This document shows, piece by piece, positions 8,643 to 17,872 of a DNA stretch of 64,000 nt (position 1 is its first letter; every line of letters starts with the position of its first letter). The stretch comes from Treponema socranskii subsp. paredis ATCC 35535 (GTDB lineage Bacteria > Spirochaetota > Spirochaetia > Treponematales > Treponemataceae): positions 655,092-719,091 of the forward strand of contig KE332515.1 in assembly GCA_000413015.1 (NCBI GenBank), given 5' to 3'. A program made the translations under genes and the position numbers. Under the pieces are notes generated by a model that made no database searches, was not told where the DNA came from, and saw only the letters and a program-made list of their open reading frames with translations.

Positions 8643-9285
8643 AGGCTTTACAGGATTTAACAAATTTTTCGGCAAGTAAAGTAAGCGCTTCGTATGAACC
8701 CGCTTCAATCAACGCATTTTTCATAATATTCGATCCGATACCGCAGCTGCAGTACCCCGCTTCGAAAAAAGACGCGACATTCGTTTCGTCTATACCGCCG
8801 ACCGCCATGAGCGGCACGTGATTGATCGGAGCACGTACGGCTTTATAATAATCGATACCGAGAAAACCTGCCGGAAACAATTTAACGATATCGGCACCCG
8901 AATTATAGGCACTCATTATTTCCGTCGGCGTCATCGCTCCCGGCACGGAAACCATACCGAGCTTTTTCGTTTCGGCAATGACAAGCGGATTGGTGTCCGG
9001 CGAAAGTACAAAGTCGGCGCCCGCCTCGTACGCGGCTTTTACCTGTTCGATCGTAACGACAGTCCCTGCGCCGACGCACACATCATCTCCGAGAGCTTTT
9101 TTTACCGATGCAATCGAAAATGAAGTATCTTCGATACACGACGGAGAAGCTTGGTCGAACGTGATTTCCAGACAGCGGATACCGCCCGTCCGTACCGCCT
9201 CCGCCGCACGGACAATGAATCCGGGAGCGATTTTCCGCGCAATCGCAACGAGTTTATGTTTTTTAATAAAATCGACTGCATTCAT
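8635..9285 (-). CDS. KDPG/KDPGal-type aldolase (2-dehydro-3-deoxy-phosphogluconate or galactonate aldolase)
   Basis: This 216-residue protein is a class I aldolase of the KDPG family. Glu40 sits in the GIRCLEIT strand, and the Schiff-base lysine is Lys135 in ADIVKLFPAG. The phosphate-binding GGIDETN loop is present near residue 170. It cleaves a 2-keto-3-deoxy-6-phospho sugar acid into pyruvate and glyceraldehyde-3-phosphate. The partner kinase overlaps it by 8 nt. Both genes sit between hslU and flgB, where B. subtilis has codY. Substrate stereochemistry (gluco or galacto) cannot be decided here, so no symbol is given. Confidence 0.9.
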   Translation of the reverse strand: MNAVDFIKKHKLVAIARKIAPGFIVRAAEAVRTGGIRCLEITFDQASPSCIEDTSFSIASVKKALGDDVCVGAGTVVTIEQVKAAYEAGADFVLSPDTNPLVIAETKKLGMVSVPGAMTPTEIMSAYNSGADIVKLFPAGFLGIDYYKAVRAPINHVPLMAVGGIDETNVASFFEAGYCSCGIGSNIMKNALIEAGSYEALTLLAEKFVKSCKAYV

Positions 9286-9348
9286 ATGGTCACCACTCCG
9301 CTATCGTTCCGTCATAATTGCGCCACACGGGATTCCGCCATGCGTGTC

Positions 9349-10905
9349 CTACAATATATAGCGCGACATATCGCCGTCGGTGACGATATCTTTAAGCTTA
9401 TCGTCGACGTATGCCGCGTCGATATCGATCGTTTCACCTGCGTGTTCATCCGCAGTGAACGAAATATCGTCGAGCACTTTTTCCATGATCGTGTGGAGCC
9501 GCCTCGCACCGATGTTTTCGCTCTTTGCGTTTACGTCTTCGGCGAGAAAACTCATACGGTCGATCGCATCGTCGGCAAAACGCACCGTAACTCCTTCCGT
9601 CTGGAGGAGCGCGACGTATTGTTTTGTGAGCGCGTTTTTCGGCTCGGTGAGGATTTTTTTAAAATCGTCTTTTTTGAGCGCATCGAGTTCCACGCGCAGG
9701 GGAAAGCGCCCCTGCAGTTCGGGAATCAAATCGCTCGGAGCCGAAACGCTGAACGCGCCCGCCGCAATAAACAAAATATGAGAGGTATCGACGACGCCGT
9801 ACTTCGTATTTACATTGCTGCCTTCGACGATCGGAAGGATGTCGCGCTGCACGCCTTCGCGGGAAACGTCCTGTCCGCGCGATTCTCCGTTTTTCGTCGC
9901 GATCTTATCGATTTCATCGATAAAGATAATGCCGTTTTGTTCGACCCGCTTTTTTGCTTCGGCTGAGACTTTATCGCGGTCGATCATCGTGTCGAGCACT
10001 TCTCCGCTTATGATTTTCCGCGCTTCGTGAATAGTCACGGTTCTCCGCTTCGCTTTGTTTCCGCCCGAAAACATACCGGCGATGCTCTGCATACTGTTTT
10101 CAAGATCTTCCATATTGCCGCCGGCGATGATTTCCATGCTCGGCATTTGAAACTGAGGATGCACCGTAAGCTCTACTTCTCTCTCTTCGAGCTTTCCTTC
10201 GCGCAGCATCGTGCGGAACTTTTCCCGCGTCGAGCTTTCTTTTTGCCGGCTTTCACTCTGCGCTTCCGCATCGGATACGGCACTCCCTTCCGAAGACGCA
10301 CTCTGCGCATCATCTTTTTCCGAAGTGCTGCTCGGCTGATCGGGAAGAGATGACGTCTTCGATTCCGCATCGCCCGCTCTATTTCCGTTTATAAACGTAA
10401 AAATATTTCCGAGGACAGCCGCATCTTTTTTTTCGTTCGCTTTTGCAGCCCTGTCTTTTTCGGAGGAACCGGGAAGCAGGAGATCAAGCAGACGGTCTTC
10501 GACTAAAGGCACGCTTTTTTCGCGCAGACGCTCTTCCATTTCCGCTTTGACATCGTTGAAGCCGACCGCCATCAAATCGCGAATCATCGATTCGACGTCG
10601 CGCCCGACGTAGCCTACTTCGGTGTACTTCGTCGCTTCGACTTTTAAAAACGGCGCCGAACACAATTTTGCGAGCCGCCGCGCGATTTCCGTTTTACCGA
10701 CGCCGGTCGGTCCTATCATGAGTATATTTTTCGGCGCAACTTCGTCTCGGATATCTTCGGGAAGTTTTAAACGGCGGTAGCGGTTACGCAGTGCAACGGC
10801 GACCGCTCGCTTCGCCTTTTCCTGTCCGATGATGTATTGATCGAGCCTGAGGACTATTTCCTTCGGCGTCAAATCCGTGTGTACTTCTGCCGGTACGTCG
10901 CTCAT
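9349..10905 (-). CDS. hslU: ATP-dependent protease ATPase subunit HslU (ClpY)
   Basis: This 518-residue AAA+ unfoldase has [20 protein letters not shown] at the start, Walker A GPTGVGKT (about 65-72), [16 protein letters not shown], Walker [12 protein letters not shown], and the C-terminal [13 protein letters not shown] sensor-2 region. It ends in RYIL, the tail that docks into HslV. It is longer than usual (about 440-470) because the I domain carries a Ser/Asp/Glu/Lys-rich insert at roughly residues 150-235. The start at 10905 has GGGAGG nine bases upstream; an upstream in-frame start at 11031 would translate the repeat element and was rejected. It unfolds substrates for HslV. Confidence 0.96.
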   Translation of the reverse strand: MSDVPAEVHTDLTPKEIVLRLDQYIIGQEKAKRAVAVALRNRYRRLKLPEDIRDEVAPKNILMIGPTGVGKTEIARRLAKLCSAPFLKVEATKYTEVGYVGRDVESMIRDLMAVGFNDVKAEMEERLREKSVPLVEDRLLDLLLPGSSEKDRAAKANEKKDAAVLGNIFTFINGNRAGDAESKTSSLPDQPSSTSEKDDAQSASSEGSAVSDAEAQSESRQKESSTREKFRTMLREGKLEEREVELTVHPQFQMPSMEIIAGGNMEDLENSMQSIAGMFSGGNKAKRRTVTIHEARKIISGEVLDTMIDRDKVSAEAKKRVEQNGIIFIDEIDKIATKNGESRGQDVSREGVQRDILPIVEGSNVNTKYGVVDTSHILFIAAGAFSVSAPSDLIPELQGRFPLRVELDALKKDDFKKILTEPKNALTKQYVALLQTEGVTVRFADDAIDRMSFLAEDVNAKSENIGARRLHTIMEKVLDDISFTADEHAGETIDIDAAYVDDKLKDIVTDGDMSRYIL

Positions 10906-10915
10906 GCGTTTATGC

Positions 10916-11126
10916 CTCCCATAAAAACTTTTGCAGGAAATATCAATTTCCGAAAAAGTTTTTAGCCGTGCGCGTGTGCGCACACGTTCAATAGTCGAGT
11001 TTGCAAAACAAAACCTATCGTATTCATGCAATTCTTATCGAAATAACACGTATACACGTCTTCTGCAAACATCCAAGCAAACTCGAGATAAAAAGTGTCG
11101 GCGATATTTCAGACGGCGCTTTTTAT
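10916..11126 (-). repeat. Dispersed multi-hairpin repeat, hslU copy (longer loop variant)
   Basis: This fills the hslV-hslU gap. In minus-strand order it has four parts. First is a terminator-like hairpin of AAAAAGxGxCG type that starts at the hslV stop. Second are the arms CGAGTTTGC and GCAAACTCG, here separated by about 70 nt instead of 3. Third is a CGTGTGCGCACACG palindrome. Fourth is a long stem pairing AAAAACTTTT with AAAAGTTTTT, directly followed by the TTTTATGGGAGG ribosome binding site of hslU. Two near-identical full copies lie at 28510-28871 ahead of flaA. The stems are kept while spacers differ, suggesting selection on RNA or DNA structure. Confidence 0.8.
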
Positions 11127-11665
11127 CGTACCTCCTCTACCGTCAAATTGCCGTTCGTATAGATGCAGATTTTGCCCGCAATTTCAAGACTCTTTTCCGC
11201 AATTTCGACAGCGCTCATATCGGAGCTTTCCAGATACGCGAGAGCCGCCGAATACGCATAGTTTCCGCCGCTTCCGATCGCGCACACGTCGTTTTCCGGT
11301 TCGATGACGTTGCCGTCTCCTGAAATGAGCAGTATCTTCGTTCCGTCGGCGACGAGGAGCTCGGCTTCGAGCTTTTGCAGAGAACGTTCGGTACGCCACA
11401 TTTTGGCAAGCGCGACGGCGCTGCGCATGATATCGCCCGAATACTCTTTCAATTTTTCTTCGAATTTGTCGAACAGCGTAAACGCGTCCGCAACGGAACC
11501 TGCGAATCCGGTGAGCACTTTGCCGTCGTATATTTTGCGCACTTTGCGCGCGTTGCCTTTTACGACCGTATTGCCTGCGGTCACCTGTCCGTCGCCCGCC
11601 ATCGCAACCTTTCCGTTCCGGCGGACGGCAATAACCGTCGTACTATGAATTTTTCTTGCAGCCAT
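11123..11665 (-). CDS. hslV: ATP-dependent protease proteolytic subunit HslV (ClpQ)
   Basis: This 180-residue protein is an N-terminal nucleophile peptidase. A short propeptide (MAARKIHS) precedes Thr9-Thr10, one of which should be the exposed catalytic Thr, followed by [19 protein letters not shown]. The GSGGNYA and AALAYL blocks are typical. It forms the dodecameric proteolytic core capped by HslU. The start at 11665 has GGAG eight bases upstream; an in-frame start at 11722 adds an atypical extension. The stop TAA sits at the edge of the repeat element before hslU. Confidence 0.95.
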   Translation of the reverse strand: MAARKIHSTTVIAVRRNGKVAMAGDGQVTAGNTVVKGNARKVRKIYDGKVLTGFAGSVADAFTLFDKFEEKLKEYSGDIMRSAVALAKMWRTERSLQKLEAELLVADGTKILLISGDGNVIEPENDVCAIGSGGNYAYSAALAYLESSDMSAVEIAEKSLEIAGKICIYTNGNLTVEEVR

Positions 11666-11793
11666 ATACACTCCAATCAAAACAAAAAAAATCAACGGTG
11701 ATTCCGTTTTACCCCGACGCATCTACCGCCGCTTCACAATCGATTCGATTCCACACACAATTAACAATTACACATTACCAATTATTAATTATC
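11666..11793. other. Intergenic stretch between the recombinase gene and hslV
   Basis: This is a short gap. The half next to the recombinase gene (about 11755-11790) is very AT-rich, built from repeated AATTA/ACAATT-like words. I see no clear promoter, terminator or gene in it. Confidence 0.5.
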
Positions 11794-12699
11794 TCATCCT
11801 TTTCCGTGCGGATGCGCTTTTTCATACAATTCGATAAGGCGCTCCGTCGTGATATGCGTATAGCGCTGCGTCGTCGAAATACTCGCATGTCCCAAAAGCT
11901 CCTGCACGACGCGCACGTCCGCGCCCTGTGAAATCATCGCGGTCGCAAAGGTGTGGCGCATCGCGTGCGGCGAAATATGGCGAGCCGTTCCTTCCGCACC
12001 CGAATAGCGCGACAGTATCCAGCGGATACCGTGGGCGCCGAGAGCGGTACCTCTCCTGTTGACGAATATTTCGTTCACGTTGTCCGTCAGACATTTTTTT
12101 GAAAAAAACTTTTTCCTGTCGGCAAGATACGCTTTGAACGCTTTTTGCGCATCTTCTCCGAAATACACGCGGCGGTCTTTACTGCCTTTTCCGGTGACGA
12201 GAGCGGAAGAAAAATCTTCCGCCATATCGCTTAAGCGAACGGAAGCGAGCTCCGAAACGCGGCACCCCGACGAATAGAGCATTTCCAAAATAGCGCTGTC
12301 GCGAGATGCCCACAGGATTTCTTTTTCTTTCGGTACGGCGCACAGCTCGTCGACTTCCGCGCCGGTTAAAAAGCGCGGCACATGACGCGGCATCTTTACC
12401 GTTTTGATTTCCTCTGCGGGATCTGTATTAATATACTCAAATTTTTTACAATAGGCAAAAAAAGTTCTACACGCGGCGATAAAACGGTTTACGGTTGCGC
12501 TTGATTTTTTTTCTTTTGAAAGGACTCCGATGCAGCTTCTGATATCTTCGGCGCTCGCTTCCTTCACGTCTTTTTCCGCGCCCAAAAAAGCCGAAAGGCG
12601 TCGCAAATCGTTTCGGTACGCACAAACGGAATTGAGCGAAAGCCCGCGCACGGCTTCGAGGTAGAGCAAAAATTCGTCTATCGCATCCGAAAGTCGCAT
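11794..12699 (-). CDS. xerC: Tyrosine recombinase, XerC/CodV-like
   Basis: This 301-residue site-specific recombinase has an N-terminal SAM-like core-binding domain and the catalytic set Arg147 (GCRVSE), Lys171 (GKGSKDR), His245 and Arg248 (HAMRHTFA), His271 and Tyr280 (STTQRYTHI). It should act in chromosome dimer resolution with the second recombinase at 16937-17860. The neighbouring hslV-hslU and topA reproduce the codV-clpQ-clpY neighbourhood of B. subtilis. Start 12699 is preceded by GAAGG and begins the conserved domain; an in-frame GTG at 12750 was rejected. The XerC symbol rests on context. Confidence 0.9.
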   Translation of the reverse strand: MRLSDAIDEFLLYLEAVRGLSLNSVCAYRNDLRRLSAFLGAEKDVKEASAEDIRSCIGVLSKEKKSSATVNRFIAACRTFFAYCKKFEYINTDPAEEIKTVKMPRHVPRFLTGAEVDELCAVPKEKEILWASRDSAILEMLYSSGCRVSELASVRLSDMAEDFSSALVTGKGSKDRRVYFGEDAQKAFKAYLADRKKFFSKKCLTDNVNEIFVNRRGTALGAHGIRWILSRYSGAEGTARHISPHAMRHTFATAMISQGADVRVVQELLGHASISTTQRYTHITTERLIELYEKAHPHGKG

Positions 12700-12773
12700 C
12701 GGTTTGCCTTCTTTAATAAGCGGTATGGAAGCGTTTCGAATTCCGAACACGCAGCAGCAACGCCTATGCTGCG

Positions 12774-14933
12774 TTATTGCCGAGAGTCGGGATCGCCTTC
12801 CGACTCCTTTTCAAAAGCCGCAGCATCGTCTGCGGAGTGCAAAAAGGTGCAGTCGGGATTGATGCACGATTTATACGTGCCGTTCTTTTTGTCGTATTTT
12901 TCGACGAGGAACCATCCGCACTTCGGACAATACTGATCGATCGGTTTGAAATGCGAAATAAAATTGCACTTCGGGTAATTCGTACAGCCGTAGAATTCTT
13001 TGCCTCTTCCCTTCGTCTTCCGTGCGACGATCTCTCCGTCGCAGCCGGGCATCGGGCACTTCGCAAGCGGGATCGAACGCGTGTTGCGGCATTCGGGAAA
13101 TCCCGAACAGGCGAGAAAGTATCCGAAGCGGCCGAGTTTTTTAACCATGGGCTTTCCGCATTTTTCGCACACGATATCGGTTCTTTCGTCGAGAAAGCCT
13201 TTGACGCTTTCCTGCGTTTCCATCACGTCGTCGACACGTTTTTTGAACGGGCCGTAAAAATCTTTTATCATCCCGTTCCACACGAGAGCGCCCTGCTCCA
13301 CTTTGTCGAGATCGTTTTCGACTTCCGCGGTAAAATGTTCGTTGATGACGTTCGGAAACGATTCGACGAGGATTTTGCATATCATGCGGCCGAGGACAGT
13401 CGGCACGAGTTGTCGGTTCGTCCGCGTCACATAATAGCGGTCGAGCAAAACCGAAATGATCGGCGCATAAGTCGAAGGTCTGCCTATCCCCTTTTCTTCG
13501 AGCGTTCGAACGATGGACGCGTCGGTGTAGCGCGCGGGCCCTTGAGTAAAGTGCTGTTCGGGATAAAATTTTTCGCACGCGATTTTTTCGCCTTCTTTCA
13601 GCGACGGGAGATTTCCGGTTTTATCTTCTTTCGATGAAAGGAGTTTGATGACATGATAAAAACCCTTGTCGACTATTTTGCTTGCGGATGCGCGGAAAAC
13701 CGCATCGCCCGAAGCGATTTCGACGCTCGTCGTCCGCGTCTTCGCATTGTTCATCTGACTCGAAACGAAGCGTTCCCAAATGATCGAATAGAGGCGAAGC
13801 TGATCGCGCGTCAAATATTCTTTTATCGAATCGGGCGTATACGACACGTAGGTCGGGCGGATGCCTTCGTGCGCGTCCTGAGCCGCTTTTCCGACTTCAT
13901 ACTTTACGGGCTCTTCGGGAAGATCGTCGGGATAATTTTTTGAAAGCCACGAGCGCACTTCGTCGAGAGCGGTTTGCGAAATGCGCACGGAATCGGTACG
14001 CATATACGTAATGAGACCTACGCGGCTTTCGCCGACGTTGACGCCTTCGTAGAGCTGCTGTGCGATCTGCATGGTTTTCCTCGACGTGTAACCGAGACGG
14101 TTTGCGGCCGCCTGCTGCAATTTCGACGTCGTAAACGGTGCTTTCGGTTTTACCGTTTTGTCGGTCGTCTTGACGCTTACGACCGTGCAGTCGGAATTTT
14201 TTATCAAGTCGATGATTTTATTGACTTCGGCTTCGTTTTTCAATTCAGCCTTTTCGCCCTTGTAGGAAACGAGCTGAGCGGTAAACGTCGTTTTGCCTTT
14301 TACAAAATCCGCATCGAGCGTCCAATATTCTTCGGGCAGAAAATTTTCCACTTCTTCTTCGCGCTCGCAGATGAGACGAAGCGCAACCGACTGCACGCGG
14401 CCGGCCGAAAGACCGTTTTTCACTTTACTCCACAAAAGCGGACTTAAATTGTAGCCGACGAGACGGTCGAGTACGCGCCGCGCTTTTTGCGCGTTCACTT
14501 TGCTTTCGACGATTTCATCGGGATGCTTGACCGCTTCTTTGATCGCGATCGGCGTAATTTCGTTGAATACGATGCGGCTGATCGGAGCGCTCGTCTTTTC
14601 TTTCAACGCCTTATTCAAATGCCACGCGATCGCTTCTCCTTCGCGGTCGTTATCGCTTGCAAGCAGGACGGCCGTCGATTTTTTCGCATCTTTTTGCAGC
14701 TCTTTTAATAATTTCGCCCTGCCTCTCACGGTGATGTATTCGGGTTGAAAATCGTGATCGACGTCGATCGCGAGGCGCGACTTCGGTAAATCGATCAAAT
14801 GCCCCATGGACGCTTTTACCGTATAGCCCGGTCCGAGATATTTTTCGATCGTATTCGCTTTTGCCGGAGATTCGACAATCACGAGCGTCGATTCTTTTGT
14901 TTTTGAAGCACGTTTTTTTGCTGCATCAGCCAT
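12774..14933 (-). CDS. topA: DNA topoisomerase I
   Basis: This 719-residue type IA topoisomerase has the TOPRIM domain with Glu21 (LVIVESPAKANTIEKYLG) and the DNDREGE metal site. The catalytic Tyr310 is in GLITYMRTDSVR. Three C-terminal zinc-ribbon repeats carry Cys pairs (CEKCGKP...CSGFPEC, CPMPGC...CTNYPKC, CPKCGW...CINPDC). It relaxes negative supercoils. Start 14933 has GGGAG seven bases upstream. It sits between dprA and the XerC-like gene, as in B. subtilis. Confidence 0.97.
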   Translation of the reverse strand: MADAAKKRASKTKESTLVIVESPAKANTIEKYLGPGYTVKASMGHLIDLPKSRLAIDVDHDFQPEYITVRGRAKLLKELQKDAKKSTAVLLASDNDREGEAIAWHLNKALKEKTSAPISRIVFNEITPIAIKEAVKHPDEIVESKVNAQKARRVLDRLVGYNLSPLLWSKVKNGLSAGRVQSVALRLICEREEEVENFLPEEYWTLDADFVKGKTTFTAQLVSYKGEKAELKNEAEVNKIIDLIKNSDCTVVSVKTTDKTVKPKAPFTTSKLQQAAANRLGYTSRKTMQIAQQLYEGVNVGESRVGLITYMRTDSVRISQTALDEVRSWLSKNYPDDLPEEPVKYEVGKAAQDAHEGIRPTYVSYTPDSIKEYLTRDQLRLYSIIWERFVSSQMNNAKTRTTSVEIASGDAVFRASASKIVDKGFYHVIKLLSSKEDKTGNLPSLKEGEKIACEKFYPEQHFTQGPARYTDASIVRTLEEKGIGRPSTYAPIISVLLDRYYVTRTNRQLVPTVLGRMICKILVESFPNVINEHFTAEVENDLDKVEQGALVWNGMIKDFYGPFKKRVDDVMETQESVKGFLDERTDIVCEKCGKPMVKKLGRFGYFLACSGFPECRNTRSIPLAKCPMPGCDGEIVARKTKGRGKEFYGCTNYPKCNFISHFKPIDQYCPKCGWFLVEKYDKKNGTYKSCINPDCTFLHSADDAAAFEKESEGDPDSRQ

Positions 14934-15042
14934 AGCTTTCTCCCATAAAAATTTTAACACGCCGGCACGGCGTTCCGCACCGCACTTGTATAAGGGCATC
15001 TTAAAAAACTTGCCCTCGGCGATTTTTCAAAATTTCGCCCTC

Positions 15043-16071
15043 TTAAAAAAGAGAGAGCTTGCCGCTTCGCGCACCGGGGGATTCCGAGCGGCAGCGGCGG
15101 TAATCGGCATAATCTTTTATAACCGGAGCGCCGTCGGCGACGTATTTTTCCGCCGTCCGCTCGGCTTTTCCTTTTGCGGCTTCTCCCCTCTCGATCTTTT
15201 TTTCAAGCTCGAGCCGCCCCTGCCGCGAAACCGCCTTCGCAGGAACGGAAAACGCCGCTTCGTGAATCATCACGTCGCGGTTATAATCGAGGGCGTACTG
15301 CGCCGTAATGAGCGCGCCGCTTCCCGGGGGCGATTCGACGACGACGGTCGCAGGCGACAGAGCCGCGATAATGCGGTTTCTGTGTACGAATCTCCACGCT
15401 TCGGCAGGGACTCCCGGAAGATATTCGCTTACGAGAACCCCGCCCGTTTTAATAATTTTTTCCGCAAGCCTTTTATGCGAAGACGGAACGATCATATCCG
15501 CTCCGCACGGAAGGATCGCCGCGGTCTTTCCGCAGTTTTTTTCAGTTCCCGCTTCCATCGCATCGAAACAGGCATCGACGGCTCCCGCGTGAGCCGATGC
15601 GTCGATTCCGTACGCGAGACCCGACACGACCGTAACTCCGTTTCGAGCGGCATCGCGCGCAAACGAAAAAGCAGCTTCTTTTCCTTCTCTCGTCATGCGC
15701 CGCGTTCCGACGACGGAAACCGTTTCGCCTGAAAGACAGGATGCGTTTCCGCGGCAAAAAAGCATAAAAGGCGCATTTTCCGCTTCCGCAAGAAGAGCGG
15801 GATATGCGGCTTCCCCGTTTAAAATCGTTTCGATGCCGAACGCTTTAATAATTTTCTCGGCCCTTTCCGCTTCGTGCACGCACGAAGGGCCGTTCCACAC
15901 GGCGGATCGAAAAGTTCTTCCGACAAGCATTGCGATATCGTCTATAGACAGTAGCGCAAGGGCGGCGGCGCTGTCAAGCTTCTTCAGTAAAATATTTTTT
16001 TCGCGCAGCGTCAAAAACGATACGCCCGCGAGACACAAAGAAAGAAAATATTTTTCCTTTTCAACGCCCAT
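15043..16071 (-). CDS. dprA: DNA-processing protein DprA (Smf)
   Basis: This protein of about 342 residues has the Rossmann-like DprA fold: VSVVGTRRMTREG, then VVSGLAYGIDASAHAGA, GGVLVSEYLPG, and FVHRNRIIAALSPATVVVES with SGALITA. DprA loads RecA on incoming single-stranded DNA during transformation. Oddities are ILPCGADMIVPSSHKRL in place of the usual VLGxGxDxxYPxxN motif, and no visible C-terminal winged-helix domain. The start is uncertain: ATG 16071 overlaps the upstream TPR gene by 11 nt and precedes the first conserved helices, with ATG 16080 as an alternative. A much longer in-frame extension is basic junk overlapping the TPR gene. Confidence 0.88.
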   Translation of the reverse strand: MGVEKEKYFLSLCLAGVSFLTLREKNILLKKLDSAAALALLSIDDIAMLVGRTFRSAVWNGPSCVHEAERAEKIIKAFGIETILNGEAAYPALLAEAENAPFMLFCRGNASCLSGETVSVVGTRRMTREGKEAAFSFARDAARNGVTVVSGLAYGIDASAHAGAVDACFDAMEAGTEKNCGKTAAILPCGADMIVPSSHKRLAEKIIKTGGVLVSEYLPGVPAEAWRFVHRNRIIAALSPATVVVESPPGSGALITAQYALDYNRDVMIHEAAFSVPAKAVSRQGRLELEKKIERGEAAKGKAERTAEKYVADGAPVIKDYADYRRCRSESPGARSGKLSLF

Positions 16072-16786
16072 AGGCCGCATCCAAAGCGATTTTTTTATTT
16101 GCTTCCGCGAGCGCCTTTTTTTCTTTATCTTTCGTCGTTTTAATAATGGAATCGTACATGTCCGCCGATGCTTGAAAATCTCCGGTACGGAAATACGCGT
16201 TCGCAAGAACGAATTTCGCATCGGTGTGTCCCGTGTCGATAGTCAAAAGCGTTTTAAGATAGGGAATCGCTTTTTCGCTTTCGTCGAGTTCGAATACGTA
16301 AAGCACGCCGAGTCCGTAGAGCGCGCGGACATAGCGGTTTTCGATCGCGATCGCGCGGAGATATGCAGACTCCGACAATTTCAAATAATTATATTTTTTT
16401 GCCGTACTGCCCGTCGCATCGTAATCGAGCGCCGAATGCGCCATGTAGCCCGCGCACACGCCGACATAGTAATAGAGGTTTTGATTTGTCGGATAATACT
16501 CGATCGCTTTTTGATAACACGAAAGCGCTTCACCCCACATCTTCAAATCGATATAGCGCGAACCGAGTATCTTATACCAAATGCCGATTTGCTCGTTCGC
16601 AAGCGTTATATCCGCGACGCGCTTTTCGTATTTTGCAATCGCTTCTTTGTATTCGTCGATCGTCGTCGGAGACGAAACGCCTTCTTCCGTCTGCTGCAGA
16701 CGTTTGACCGCCGCGTTAGACGATCCGCATGAAACGAACATTAAAATTAATAATAATAAACTTGCCGTTATATGTATTTTTTTCAT
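16061..16786 (-). CDS. TPR-repeat lipoprotein
   Basis: This 241-residue protein has a lipoprotein signal peptide with lipobox ending MFVSC (Cys20). TPR-like helix pairs follow (about residues 60-215), for example MWGEALSCYQKAIEYYPTNQ, RALYGLGVLYVFELDESEKAIPYL and KFVLANAYFRTGDFQASADMYD. It is probably anchored to a membrane facing the periplasm and acts as a protein-interaction scaffold. Its place between the XerD-like gene and dprA matches a position I recall from T. pallidum. The function is unknown. AGAGG precedes the ATG. Confidence 0.8.
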   Translation of the reverse strand: MKKIHITASLLLLILMFVSCGSSNAAVKRLQQTEEGVSSPTTIDEYKEAIAKYEKRVADITLANEQIGIWYKILGSRYIDLKMWGEALSCYQKAIEYYPTNQNLYYYVGVCAGYMAHSALDYDATGSTAKKYNYLKLSESAYLRAIAIENRYVRALYGLGVLYVFELDESEKAIPYLKTLLTIDTGHTDAKFVLANAYFRTGDFQASADMYDSIIKTTKDKEKKALAEANKKIALDAAYGR

Positions 16787-16936
16787 AGCAACCTCTATTT
16801 TCGGATTCTTCCATTTACTATATCAATATATACTAAAATTGCAAAAACAAGGCAATCGAAGAGCAAGACGACGCACATCGCGCACGGATGCGTTTTATTT
16901 TTGCCGAACGCATGTACACCCGGCGGCAGACGCAGA

Positions 16937-17860
16937 TTAGGGCGCGGATACGTCGTCTTTTACCGCATGGCCCGGAAAATATTTTTCGTGATTTTTCCGA
17001 AGCTGCTCGTCATCGACGTGCGTATAAATCTGCGTCGTCGAAAGATCCGCGTGTCCGAGCAATTCCTGAACGGAGCGCAGATCAGCCCCTCCTGCGAGCA
17101 AGTGCGTCGCAAACGAATGACGCAGCGTGTGCACTTTCGCGTGAACGCCGCTTTTCACTTCGTATCCGCAAAATCGCTTCCATAAACCTTTTCGCGAAAG
17201 AGGATCGCCGCGGTAATTGACGAAAACTTCGGCGACCGTTTTTTTTCCGACAAGGAGCGGCCGCGACTCGGAAAGGTATGCGGAAAGTTTTTCTTTCGCC
17301 GCATCTCCGAAGGGCACGATACGTTCTTTATCGCCCTTACCGCGCACGAGGATGATGCGTTCGTTCAAATGCACGTTTTGCATGAGAAGAGAAGCCGCTT
17401 CGCTTGCGCGAAGTCCGCACGAATAGATAAGTTCGAACAGCGCCGCATCGCGAAGTCCTAAGGGCTCCGACGTATCGATGGATGCAAGAAAGGATTCGAT
17501 CTGCGAAACGGAAAGGACGCGCGGCAGCGGACGGGCGGCTTTCGGACGGTCGAGAGCGAGGGCAAAATTCTCGCTCCATATACCGATCCTCGTGAGATAA
17601 GATCCGAAAGCGCGCAGCGCCGAAATCTCTTTTGCGATCGTAAGCTCCGTATCGCCTTTAGTCTTTTTCCATACGAGATAATATGTGAGTTCGCGGGAAG
17701 CGACATCGTGCAGCTTTATTTTTTTTTCGACGCACCACGATAAAAACTCACCCGCAGAAAGCCGATAGGTTTCCGCCGTTTTCTGCGAGCGCCGCAAAAC
17801 AAGCACGATGTCCGTATAAAAGCGGGAGAGTATGACCGGAATCGTCAACTTTTCAGCCAT
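16937..17860 (-). CDS. xerD: Tyrosine recombinase, XerD-like
   Basis: This 307-residue protein has all catalytic residues: Arg151 (CGLRASEAA), Lys175 (GKGDKER), His244 and Arg247 (HTLRHSFATHLL), His270 and Tyr279 (STTQIYTHV). The N-terminal core-binding domain is about residues 8-95. With the XerC-like protein at 11794-12699 it should form the Xer pair that resolves chromosome dimers at dif during division. It begins only 12 bp after ftsZ, so dimer resolution may be co-transcribed with the divisome. The XerC/XerD assignment is inferred. Confidence 0.9.
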   Translation of the reverse strand: MAEKLTIPVILSRFYTDIVLVLRRSQKTAETYRLSAGEFLSWCVEKKIKLHDVASRELTYYLVWKKTKGDTELTIAKEISALRAFGSYLTRIGIWSENFALALDRPKAARPLPRVLSVSQIESFLASIDTSEPLGLRDAALFELIYSCGLRASEAASLLMQNVHLNERIILVRGKGDKERIVPFGDAAKEKLSAYLSESRPLLVGKKTVAEVFVNYRGDPLSRKGLWKRFCGYEVKSGVHAKVHTLRHSFATHLLAGGADLRSVQELLGHADLSTTQIYTHVDDEQLRKNHEKYFPGHAVKDDVSAP

Positions 17861-17872
17861 ACGGATCCCGCT

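Noticed and set aside
10906-11031. Longer HslU with 42 extra N-terminal residues
   Set aside because: The extension is translated from the dispersed repeat and lacks a ribosome binding site; ATG 10905 has GGGAGG and the family N terminus.
11794-12699. Phage or integrative-element integrase
   Set aside because: The protein has full Xer-type features and a conserved chromosomal context (topA, hslV, hslU). No other phage genes or attachment sites are nearby.
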